Assembly: GCA_021323675.1 (NCBI GenBank)
Contig: JAJPKP010000021.1
Coordinates: 1 to 64,000 of the forward strand
Origin: Pseudomonadota bacterium
Lineage (GTDB): Bacteria; Desulfobacterota; Binatia; Binatales; Binataceae
DNA length: 64,000 bases
Direction: 5' to 3'
Part shown: piece after piece, positions 18,515-26,430 of the stretch
Layout: each line of letters starts with the position of its first letter
Position numbering within the stretch: position 1 is the first letter of the stretch
The notes under the pieces: generated by a model
What the model was told of the DNA's origin: nothing
The model's input: the letters and a program-made list of their open reading frames with translations, nothing else
Database searches by the model: none
Program-made: the position numbers and the translations under genes

Positions 18515-20267
18515 GCACGACCTTGTTCCGAATCTGGTCTTCGGTTTCCCACGGGAACGAAGGCTCACTCAGCACCACCTGGACGGGAACCGATATTGCC
18601 GAGATGTCCTTGCGGCGCAGAATAATCCAATTGATGCCGGCGGTTTGAATCGCATTCGTAAGGTCCGGTACCCGCTCGAATTGTGGAAGCGGATGCGGCG
18701 GATCGAGATAAAAGAGCGATTCCTGGGTCCGAAAAAAGGCCAGATGGCTCGTGTCTCCGCCGAGCTTTTGCAGCACCTGGAAGGCCAGGGGCTTTTCCCC
18801 TCGGTATGCGTCCGCCGCTGGCATCGCAAAAATGTAGATATACGCGAGCATCACGTAGGCCACGACCGCCACAGAAACTCCAATACGAGGGAGTTCGTAG
18901 CGCCTGAGGGCATAGATGATGCCGATGACGCCGAGCGCCCATCCAATCGCGAAGACGGCTTTGTCTGGCGCCGATGGTAGCGTCGCCCATTTGCCCGGCA
19001 GAATCCATCCAGGTGGCATCAGCACCACAATTCCACCGACTGCGGCAACCGCGATCAGTCCGTAGCCGAATGTCAGCAGCCTGCGGGCCCAAGCCGATCG
19101 GAGATGGCCGCCAGCGAGCAAGCGCGCGACGAGGATCGCTCCGGCGGGCAGGATTGGCAGCAGATAGTAGCTGCGGCGCGATCCAGAGAGTGTGAAAAAA
19201 ATAAAAGTCGCCCAGAAATAAACCAGGGCAAACCTGTCACTTCGCGCCGGTTCCTCGCCGATCGACCTACGCTTGTGAATCTCCGTTAGCGCAGCGGGCA
19301 GCAGAATCGCCCACGGCGCCATCAGCGCAAAAATCACGTAAACATAAAGATAGATAGGTCCGCGATGGTCAAAAGGATGGAAGAATCGCACGACATTCTC
19401 CCGCCACACCATCTGCAAGCCCTTTTCCGATCCTGCGGTCTCATGCGAGACCGAAAACGGAGCGTAATAGATCGCAACACCCGCGGCGATTGCGATCATC
19501 GACTTCCAGTTAAAGAGCCACCGGTTGCGATGGACTATCCATCGAATCCGGGCGGTAATCGGACCGGTTAGCAGATAATCACCCAGGTCGGTCCATCCCG
19601 TGGCAAGCACGCAGTAGACGCCAATCGTCATAAGAGGAAGGACGAATCCGAGCAGGCCCTTGGTCAGCGAGGTTATCGCCATGACCACCCAGAGCCCAAC
19701 CACCCACCATCCGTCCTGATGCTCCTCGTTGCGAAGGAAGAGCAGCAATGCCGCCAATTCGCCGGTGAGCGTCTCGACATCGGCGGACGCGTGTCGCGAA
19801 AAGAAGACGAAGCTGAAGCTGGTAGCCAGGATGACGCCCGAGAAGAGCGCCGTGCGGCGATCGTAAAGACGCCTGGCCAGCAGCATCACAAAAGCGACCG
19901 CGAGCAAACCGGCAATCGCGCAAGGCAGCCGCGCCGCCTCTTCGTTCATCCCGCCGGTCAGATACGTTGACCATACGACGAGCCAATAGGAACCGAGGGG
20001 CTTGTCGTAATAGACGCGGCCGTTGATGGTCGGCCAGAAGTAATTGTGTGTCGCGATCATCTCGCGCGCGATTTCCGCCCATCGGAATTCCGAGGACCAC
20101 AGGGCGCGCGTGCCCAATCGCGCGAACAAAAGGAGCGCTGCCAAGGCAAGGATTGCGGTGAAGTAAACCCGCCACTTCGAAGGCGCGACGTCAGGATTTT
20201 CCGCCTGCTGGTGGGTGACGTAGGTAAAAGGAGCCGAACTCATCGCCGAAATTCTATCTGTCCGCAT
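18495..20267 (-). CDS. GT39/ArnT-like lipid-linked glycosyltransferase
   Basis: Polytopic membrane protein of about 590 residues. After a first helix comes the periplasmic loop LWSSEFRWAEIAREM, the place where GT39/ArnT enzymes keep acidic catalytic residues, followed by YDKPLGSYWLVVW. About 10-12 further helices and a soluble C-terminal part of roughly 110 residues follow. ArnT-type enzymes move a sugar from undecaprenyl phosphate to lipid A or protein; the acceptor here is unknown. ATG 20267 or ATG 20243 could be the start; both ribosome sites are weak. Convergent with dnaN (3 bases apart) and divergent from yyaL. Confidence 0.85.
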   Translation of the reverse strand: MRTDRISAMSSAPFTYVTHQQAENPDVAPSKWRVYFTAILALAALLLFARLGTRALWSSEFRWAEIAREMIATHNYFWPTINGRVYYDKPLGSYWLVVWSTYLTGGMNEEAARLPCAIAGLLAVAFVMLLARRLYDRRTALFSGVILATSFSFVFFSRHASADVETLTGELAALLLFLRNEEHQDGWWVVGLWVVMAITSLTKGLLGFVLPLMTIGVYCVLATGWTDLGDYLLTGPITARIRWIVHRNRWLFNWKSMIAIAAGVAIYYAPFSVSHETAGSEKGLQMVWRENVVRFFHPFDHRGPIYLYVYVIFALMAPWAILLPAALTEIHKRRSIGEEPARSDRFALVYFWATFIFFTLSGSRRSYYLLPILPAGAILVARLLAGGHLRSAWARRLLTFGYGLIAVAAVGGIVVLMPPGWILPGKWATLPSAPDKAVFAIGWALGVIGIIYALRRYELPRIGVSVAVVAYVMLAYIYIFAMPAADAYRGEKPLAFQVLQKLGGDTSHLAFFRTQESLFYLDPPHPLPQFERVPDLTNAIQTAGINWIILRRKDISAISVPVQVVLSEPSFPWETEDQIRNKVVLVRANP

Positions 20268-20409
20268 CGCGCCTTCGCCATATGCCGGCCGTGCCGCATC
20301 ATCCACCCGGCCCCGATCTCGATTGCGCATGGTATGGCCGGGGAGCGCGTGCTAGCGTCGAGAGTGCGTCTAAGGTTCACCGTCCAACTTCCGAAACATT
20401 CGAGAACCG

Positions 20410-22500
20410 ATGAGCGAAACCAGCAAGTCCGAACATCACGGCGGGCGCAAACCAAATCGCCTCATCCACGAGCAGAGTCCGTACCTCCGCCAACACGCTT
20501 ACAATCCCGTCGACTGGTACCCATGGGGTGAAGAGGCGCTCAAACGCGCCAAAAAGGAGAACAAACCCATCCTCCTCTCCATCGGCTACTCGGCCTGCCA
20601 CTGGTGCCACGTGATGGAGCGCGAGTCGTTCGAGAACGAAGCGATTGCCCGGCTCATGAACGACAACTTCGTTCCGATCAAGGTGGACCGAGAGGAGCGG
20701 CCCGACCTTGACCAGATCTACATGGACGCCGTGCAGCTCATCACGGGGCGCGGCGGATGGCCGCTCACGATGTTTCTGACGCCGGATGCTCATCCGTTTT
20801 TCGGGGGAACCTATTGGCCGCCCGAAGATCGGCAGGGGATGCCGGGTTTTGCGCGGGTTCTCGCCGGCGTTGCCAACGCCTACCAGAGCGGCGCGCACGA
20901 AGTTCAGCATAACGTCGAGAAGCTCAAGGAGGCCCTCGGCGCGCTTTCCAGCTATGAGCCAGTGGGCGGCGACCTGCGCCGGGACCTGGCACCCGCGGCC
21001 GCTCGCGCATTGGCGGAGGCCTACGACAGCGTCAATGGCGGAATAGGAGGCGCTCCGAAGTTTCCCAATACGTTCGTGTTCTCGCTGTTTCTTCGCGTGT
21101 TCGCGGGTGAGGGGGATGAGTCGATGGCGCAGATGGTGCGCCATACGCTCAAAAAGATGGCGCGGGGCGGAATCTACGACCAGATCGGCGGCGGATTCCA
21201 TCGCTACAGCGTGGATGCGCGATGGCTGGTGCCGCACTTCGAGAAGATGCTCTATGACAACGCGCTTCTGGCGGTGCTCTATGCCGATGCGGGGCGCGCG
21301 CTGAACGAGGCCGAATTTCTGACCATCTCGCGCGAGATCCTCGACTACGTGCTGCGCGAGATGACCAGTCCCGGCGGCGGCTTCTACTCGAGCCAGGACG
21401 CCGACAGCGAAGGCGTCGAAGGGAAATTCTTTCTCTGGACTCCCGCCGAAGTCGAACAGGTTCTGGGATCCGATCTGGCGCGCATTGCCGAGCGCTACTT
21501 CGACATCAGCCCGGAAGGCAATTTCGAGGGCGAGAATATCCCCCATCGCACAATCGAGCCGGCCGACGCGGCGCGGATGTTCGGCAGGGCCGAAGATGAA
21601 ATCGATCCGATCATCGCGGACATACGCCGCAAGCTCCTGGCCCATCGAGAAAAGCGGGTGCATCCGGGACGCGACGAAAAGATCCTGACCGCCTGGAATG
21701 CGATGATGATCACCGCGTTCGCCGAGGGCTATCGCGCTCATCACGAGCCCCGCTACCTGGAAGCCGCGCGCCGCGCGCTCGAGTTCATCATGGGCACGAT
21801 GTGGGACGGGCGCGCGCTCAAGCGCTCCTGCAAAGACGGTGTCGCGCGGTTCAATGCCTATCTGGAAGATTACGCGCTGCTCGCCAACGCGATGGTCAGC
21901 ATGTACGAGGCCACGCTCGATTCGCGCTACCTGGACGATGCGCGAAGGCTGGCCGAGGCAATCCTGGAACGCTTTCTCGATCGCGAAAAGGGCGGCTTCT
22001 TCTTTACCTCGGCCGATCACGAGGCGCTCATCACGCGCAGCAAGGCCGCTTTCGATGGGTCAACGCCCTCGGGCAACAGCGCCGCGGTGATGGCGCTGCT
22101 TCGGATTGCGGAATATTCGGGCGAGGATCGCTATCGCGCCGAAGCCGAGCGCGCGCTCAAGCTGTTTCGCGAATTTATCGAGAAGCAGCCCTTCGGATTT
22201 TCACACATGCTGGAAGCGGTTGATCTTTATCATCGAGGGGCCACGGAAATTGTGCTGGTAGGCGATCGCACCTCGCCGGAATTTCAGGAATGGGTCGAGC
22301 GGCTCGGACTTCTGTATGTGCCGAATCTGGCATTGTTCGCGGCCGATGCGAACGGCGAGGCAGGGACCGCGAACCTGCCCGAGCAGGTTCGCGGCAAACG
22401 GCAACTGAACGGACGCCTGACCGCATACGTGTGCCGCGATCGCGCCTGCACGCCTCCCATTACGGATTTCAAGGATCTTGCGACTGAACTCGGGGTTTGA
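20410..22500 (+). CDS. yyaL: YyaL-type thioredoxin-domain protein (DUF255/SPATA20)
   Basis: 696-residue cytoplasmic protein. The N-terminal thioredoxin-like DUF255 domain contains [21 protein letters not shown] and the redox motif [10 protein letters not shown] (about residues 60-70). An alpha/alpha-barrel region like N-acylglucosamine 2-epimerase (about 200-690) follows, with [15 protein letters not shown] and [11 protein letters not shown]. The family is widespread from bacteria to human SPATA20, and its reaction is not settled. ATG 20410 has only a weak ribosome site (CGAGAA). The next gene begins 17 bases downstream. Confidence 0.93.
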   Translation: MSETSKSEHHGGRKPNRLIHEQSPYLRQHAYNPVDWYPWGEEALKRAKKENKPILLSIGYSACHWCHVMERESFENEAIARLMNDNFVPIKVDREERPDLDQIYMDAVQLITGRGGWPLTMFLTPDAHPFFGGTYWPPEDRQGMPGFARVLAGVANAYQSGAHEVQHNVEKLKEALGALSSYEPVGGDLRRDLAPAAARALAEAYDSVNGGIGGAPKFPNTFVFSLFLRVFAGEGDESMAQMVRHTLKKMARGGIYDQIGGGFHRYSVDARWLVPHFEKMLYDNALLAVLYADAGRALNEAEFLTISREILDYVLREMTSPGGGFYSSQDADSEGVEGKFFLWTPAEVEQVLGSDLARIAERYFDISPEGNFEGENIPHRTIEPADAARMFGRAEDEIDPIIADIRRKLLAHREKRVHPGRDEKILTAWNAMMITAFAEGYRAHHEPRYLEAARRALEFIMGTMWDGRALKRSCKDGVARFNAYLEDYALLANAMVSMYEATLDSRYLDDARRLAEAILERFLDREKGGFFFTSADHEALITRSKAAFDGSTPSGNSAAVMALLRIAEYSGEDRYRAEAERALKLFREFIEKQPFGFSHMLEAVDLYHRGATEIVLVGDRTSPEFQEWVERLGLLYVPNLALFAADANGEAGTANLPEQVRGKRQLNGRLTAYVCRDRACTPPITDFKDLATELGV

Positions 22501-22516
22501 AGGTGCTGAAATCGCG

Positions 22517-23479
22517 ATGGCGACCGAGGCCAGTCAACGAAAGATGGCGGAAGGTTCCGCGCTCAAGCCCGCCTTCGATCCGATCGTCCTGAATCGGCAT
22601 CCGCGCAGAATCGACGGTCCGCTGCGCGTCACGCTGTTCAACGCGCTGGGCGGCGTCAAGCTCGACGGTATCGCCGCGTGTCTTTCGCGGCCGCCGCTCA
22701 ACCGAAGTTCCATCGTTCTGCTCTGCGAGTCCGATTGGGGAACCTTCCGATCGGGACAAATGGAAACCGCGGCCGAGATCGCACGACGGCTTGAAATGAG
22801 CTTTGCCTACGTCCCCGAGTTTGGCATTCCAGCCGGTGACGGAACCTATCGATCGTTTCTCGGAAACGCGATTCTCGCAACCGCTCCGCTCGAAGATGTG
22901 CGGGCGGTGGCTCTTCCGATGCCTCTGCCGATTCCCGATTCCCTGGGCCGGCGGCTGCACCGGCGGGTTGGTCTTCCTGCCGGCCTGGTTGTGAAGGCCC
23001 GGTACGGCGGCCATGACATCACGATCGGCGTGGTGCATCTGGCGAGCCACTGCGGGCCGGACGGCCGCGCGGAGCAGATGGATGCGTACCTGGCTGAATT
23101 TCCCGCAAGCGGCGCGGCGATCTTGGGGGGCGATCTGAACACTACCACCACCACGCTGGCGACCGGAGATGCGTTCCTTCGGACTTGCGCGTTGATGATG
23201 ATAAACCCGCGGCGATTTCGCCGCCCCCAGCGATACGAACCTGTGTTCCGCCAGCTTTCGGAGGCGGGACTCGCAATCGACGGCGTCAACGCTCCCCACA
23301 AACCCACATTCACTTTCAACCGCGCGATCCCTCCGGTCTTTCGGCCAAAGCTCGATTGGATCGGAGTGCGCAGCCTTGCGCCGGTTGCGGGAACCGCCGC
23401 GGTGATTCCCGCGCGGCCATCGTTCTTCTCGTCGCGCGTCTCCGACCACGATTTCGTGACGGTCGAGGTCGATCTTTAG
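22517..23479 (+). CDS. Endonuclease/exonuclease/phosphatase (EEP) fold hydrolase
   Basis: About 320 residues. EEP landmarks are a catalytic acidic segment near LLCESDW, VVHLASHCG, GGDLNTTTTTL (about 204-214) with the conserved Asp and Asn, KLDWIGVRSL, and the closing SDHDFVTVEV with the general-base Asp-His. EEP enzymes cleave phosphodiester or phosphomonoester bonds in DNA, lipids or nucleotides; the substrate is not evident. No signal peptide. Possible starts are 22478, 22517 and 22544; I prefer 22517, which avoids overlap with yyaL. Probably cotranscribed with yyaL. Confidence 0.85.
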   Translation: MATEASQRKMAEGSALKPAFDPIVLNRHPRRIDGPLRVTLFNALGGVKLDGIAACLSRPPLNRSSIVLLCESDWGTFRSGQMETAAEIARRLEMSFAYVPEFGIPAGDGTYRSFLGNAILATAPLEDVRAVALPMPLPIPDSLGRRLHRRVGLPAGLVVKARYGGHDITIGVVHLASHCGPDGRAEQMDAYLAEFPASGAAILGGDLNTTTTTLATGDAFLRTCALMMINPRRFRRPQRYEPVFRQLSEAGLAIDGVNAPHKPTFTFNRAIPPVFRPKLDWIGVRSLAPVAGTAAVIPARPSFFSSRVSDHDFVTVEVDL

Positions 23480-23570
23480 CCGCCGCCGCGCAAACTGGCG
23501 CCAGGTTCCCAAACTTCCACTGCGGCGCGAGGAAAGAATAGAATCTCGCGCGCCCGGAGGTCGCATCGCG

Positions 23571-24668
23571 ATGGGATCGTTCAATGGCTTGGGGCTTCAT
23601 CTTGGGAATCTGTCGCGGCTTTCCGATGCCGAGTCGCGCTCGGTAAGTCCGGAAAATCCGACCGGTGAAAAAGGCCGGGGTGCGATGGCGGTTCCTGACC
23701 CGAAGACCAGTCCCGCGCGCAGCCTGGGGCAGGGATGGAAGGTCGCGCCGTATATCGTGGTCGAAGCGGGCGCGACCGCGGTGCTCGCGGACATCGCCGG
23801 CCAGGGTGCAATTCAGCAGATCTGGATGACGCCGACCGGAGCGTGGCGAAGCGCGATCCTCCGCTTCTATTGGGACGGACAGGACGCACCGTCAGTCGAG
23901 TGCCCGATCGGAGATTTCTTTGCCTGCGGATGGAACCGGTATGCGCAGGTCTCGTCGCTCGCGGTGTGCGTGAATCCGGGAAGCGCGTTCAACTGCTACT
24001 GGGAAATGCCGTTTCGCAAGCGCGCGCGGATCACACTCACCAACACCGCGGACACCGCGATGATTCTCTACTACCAGATCAACTACACGTTGACGGAAGT
24101 GCCGGATGACGCCGCGTACTTCCACGCGCAGTTCCGCCGCGTGAATCCGCTTCCCTACAAGGAGGTTTACACCATCCTGGACGGCGTCAAAGGCAAGGGC
24201 CACTACGTCGGCACCTATATTGCCTGGAGCGTTAAGAGCAACGGATGGTGGGGCGAGGGCGAGGTGAAGTTCTATCTTGATGGTGACCGGGAGTTTCCCA
24301 CGATCTGCGGCACCGGCACCGAAGACTACTTCTGCGGTTCGTACAACTTCGATGTCGGCAAGGACAACGGAGGTTATCGCGAATTCACGACGCCTTACTC
24401 GGGACTTGCGCAGGTGATTCGGCCCGACGGGCTGTATCAATCGCAGATGCGATTCGGGATGTACCGATGGCACATCCCGGATCCGATCCGCTTCCAGAGC
24501 GAGTTGCGCGTCACGATTCAGGCGCTCGGATGGCGCGGCGATCCGCGCCGCGGCGCGGAGTTCCGGCCGCTCCAGGACGATATCGCATCCGTGGCCTACT
24601 GGTATCAGACCATACCAGCGGCGCCTTTCCCGCCGCTGCCGTCGCCGAACGATTTGAGGATCGACTGA
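23571..24668 (+). CDS. DUF2961 / glycoside hydrolase family 172 protein
   Basis: 365 residues matching DUF2961, now GH172. Enzymes of this family act on alpha-fructofuranosides or D-arabinofuranosides and form double jelly-roll trimers. Recognisable pieces are AGQGAIQQIWMT near the start, FYWDGQDAPSVECPIGDFF, GWWGEGEVKFYLDGD and TICGTGTEDYFCGSYNF. No signal peptide is seen, so it may be cytoplasmic. Ribosome site GGAGG precedes ATG 23571. It follows the EEP gene by 91 bases in the same direction. Substrate not inferable from neighbours. Confidence 0.88.
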   Translation: MGSFNGLGLHLGNLSRLSDAESRSVSPENPTGEKGRGAMAVPDPKTSPARSLGQGWKVAPYIVVEAGATAVLADIAGQGAIQQIWMTPTGAWRSAILRFYWDGQDAPSVECPIGDFFACGWNRYAQVSSLAVCVNPGSAFNCYWEMPFRKRARITLTNTADTAMILYYQINYTLTEVPDDAAYFHAQFRRVNPLPYKEVYTILDGVKGKGHYVGTYIAWSVKSNGWWGEGEVKFYLDGDREFPTICGTGTEDYFCGSYNFDVGKDNGGYREFTTPYSGLAQVIRPDGLYQSQMRFGMYRWHIPDPIRFQSELRVTIQALGWRGDPRRGAEFRPLQDDIASVAYWYQTIPAAPFPPLPSPNDLRID

Positions 24669-24729
24669 AGTCCCGAGCCGCGCAAACAGCCGCTCGACCG
24701 GCGGGAGATCCCGGGACGGGTCCCTTCCG

Positions 24730-26157
24730 CTACCCTTCCTGGATCAGCGGAGGAGCGGGAAGCGCGCCCCGCGCTTTCTCGTAGGCGGATGCCACCTGGA
24801 GCACGGTGGCTTCAGCGAAGGGGCGGCCGATTATCTGCATCGAAAGCGGCAGGCTGTCGGCGGACAGTCCCGTCGGGATTGCGATTGCCGGCTGGCCGGT
24901 CACGTCGAACGGCTGCGTGAAGCGCAGAATTCCCGCGAGCACATCGATGCCGCCGCCGTCGGAATCGAACCTGCGGCTCTCGCCGATTCTGGGGGCGGCA
25001 ACCGCCGCACCCGGCGCGATAAGCACGTCGCGATCACCGAGCGCGTCCATCGCTTCGGCAAGGACGCGGGCGCGCGCTCGCTGCGCGCGCACATAGGCGC
25101 CGGCGGGAATCATCATGCCGACCTCAAGGAGCCGGCGCACATCGTCGCCGTAGTCCTGCGGCTGCGTCGCCATCCATTGCCGATGGATCTCCGTCGCCTC
25201 AGCCCAGGTGACGATGCCGTTGATGACGCCCGAGAGGGGAAGGGAGGGAATCGTGACCTCGTCGACGGCCGCGCCAAGCGCGCGCAGTTGCAAGGCCGCG
25301 TTGTCGAACGATTTCTGTACGTCGGGCGAGAGGTTGTCGGTCAGTTCGCGAACGATGCCGATCTTCATGCCGGCGATCGGGGAATCGAGCTTTTCCGTGT
25401 AGTCGGAGACGCGCTCGCGGCTCGAGGTGGAATCGTTGCGGTCGTGGCCCGCAATCACGTTCAGCATCAGGGCCGCGTCGCGGACGCTGCGGGTAATCGG
25501 TCCGACATGGTCCATCGTGTAGGCAAGCGGCAGCACGCCGTAGCGGCTGACCCGGCTCCAGGTCGGCTTCAAACCGACGCATCCGCAGAGCGCGGCGGGA
25601 ATGCGGATCGATCCGCCGGTGTCGGTGCCGATCGTGGCCGCGGCGGAGCGGGCGACGATCGCCGCGGCCGAACCTCCGCTCGAACCGCCCGGAATTCGCT
25701 CGAGGTTGTAGGGATTTCGCACAAAACCCCAGTGCGGATTCGAGGAGGTGATACCGTAGGCGAACTCGTGCAGATTCAGCTTGCCGAGCAGAATTGCGCC
25801 GGCGCGGGCAAGCCGCGTCCACACCGTGCAGTCATGCGCCGGCTTGAAGGCGCCAAGAATCTTCGATCCGCCGGTGGTGGCGATGCCTTTCGTGTAGCAG
25901 AGGTCCTTGAGGCCGATCGGGATGCCATGAAACGGTCCGCGCCACTTGCCGGCTACGATTTCGTGCTCGGCCTTGCGCGCCGATTTGCGGGCGAGATCGG
26001 CGGTGACGGTGATATACGCGCGGAGTTTGGCGTCGGTGCGCTGAATTCGGTCGAGGTAAGCCTCGGTGAGTTCGACCGGGGAAATCGCTTTTGCCTTGAG
26101 TTTCTCGCCCAGCGCAGAAACGTCGAACGAGAGCAGTTCTTCATACGCATGAGCCAT
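24730..26157 (-). CDS. Amidase signature family hydrolase (GatA/AtzE-like)
   Basis: 475-residue Ser-cisSer-Lys hydrolase. The triad is visible: Lys at about 84 in GIPIGLKDL, cis-Ser at about 162 in PGGSSGGSAAA, and nucleophile Ser at about 185 in GTDTGGSIRIPA. It resembles GatA, but no gatB is nearby and the small upstream gene is not a standard gatC. I therefore favour an amidase of the AtzE kind over tRNA amidotransferase. ATG 26157 has GGAG eight bases upstream, within the end of the previous gene; GTG 26166 is too close to that site. Confidence 0.88.
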   Translation of the reverse strand: MAHAYEELLSFDVSALGEKLKAKAISPVELTEAYLDRIQRTDAKLRAYITVTADLARKSARKAEHEIVAGKWRGPFHGIPIGLKDLCYTKGIATTGGSKILGAFKPAHDCTVWTRLARAGAILLGKLNLHEFAYGITSSNPHWGFVRNPYNLERIPGGSSGGSAAAIVARSAAATIGTDTGGSIRIPAALCGCVGLKPTWSRVSRYGVLPLAYTMDHVGPITRSVRDAALMLNVIAGHDRNDSTSSRERVSDYTEKLDSPIAGMKIGIVRELTDNLSPDVQKSFDNAALQLRALGAAVDEVTIPSLPLSGVINGIVTWAEATEIHRQWMATQPQDYGDDVRRLLEVGMMIPAGAYVRAQRARARVLAEAMDALGDRDVLIAPGAAVAAPRIGESRRFDSDGGGIDVLAGILRFTQPFDVTGQPAIAIPTGLSADSLPLSMQIIGRPFAEATVLQVASAYEKARGALPAPPLIQEG

Positions 26158-26168
26158 CGCGCGCACTC

Positions 26169-26384
26169 CTACCTTTTGGCCGCCTTGCGCATCGCTTCCG
26201 TCATCAGGTTGGCGTAGCCGAACGGCGGCTCGATTCCATCGAGCCCGAGCGAGCCGAGTTGCTCGGCCAGCGTGAGCATCGCGCCCGCGGTATTCGCCAC
26301 CCTCGATGCGGAGCTCTCGTCGATGTCGTAGTCGTACAGGTCTTTGAGCGTGCGTTTAACGGTTTCCGGAGTTACCAGCGGCAT
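26169..26384 (-). CDS. Small GatC/AtzG-like amidase partner
   Basis: 71 residues, all helical in appearance, ending 11 bases before the amidase start, with the amidase ribosome site overlapping its stop region. Length, position and the central pattern AGAMLTLAEQLGSLGLDGIEP recall GatC and AtzG, which wrap around and stabilise their amidase subunit. The C-terminal PPFGYANLMTEAMRKAAKR is not one I know from either. Function as a complex partner is inferred from arrangement. Confidence 0.6.
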   Translation of the reverse strand: MPLVTPETVKRTLKDLYDYDIDESSASRVANTAGAMLTLAEQLGSLGLDGIEPPFGYANLMTEAMRKAAKR

Positions 26385-26430
26385 TCGGTTTCACCTCTTC
26401 ATCTTCCGTTGCGCGCGAGAGGGAGCGCGT

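Noticed and set aside
20377-22020. 547-codon open frame antisense to yyaL
   Set aside because: Low-complexity antisense translation with no recognisable domain, fully covered by a well-conserved gene.
24730-26157. GatA of tRNA amidotransferase
   Set aside because: No gatB nearby and the partner gene is not a standard gatC, so the general amidase call is safer.
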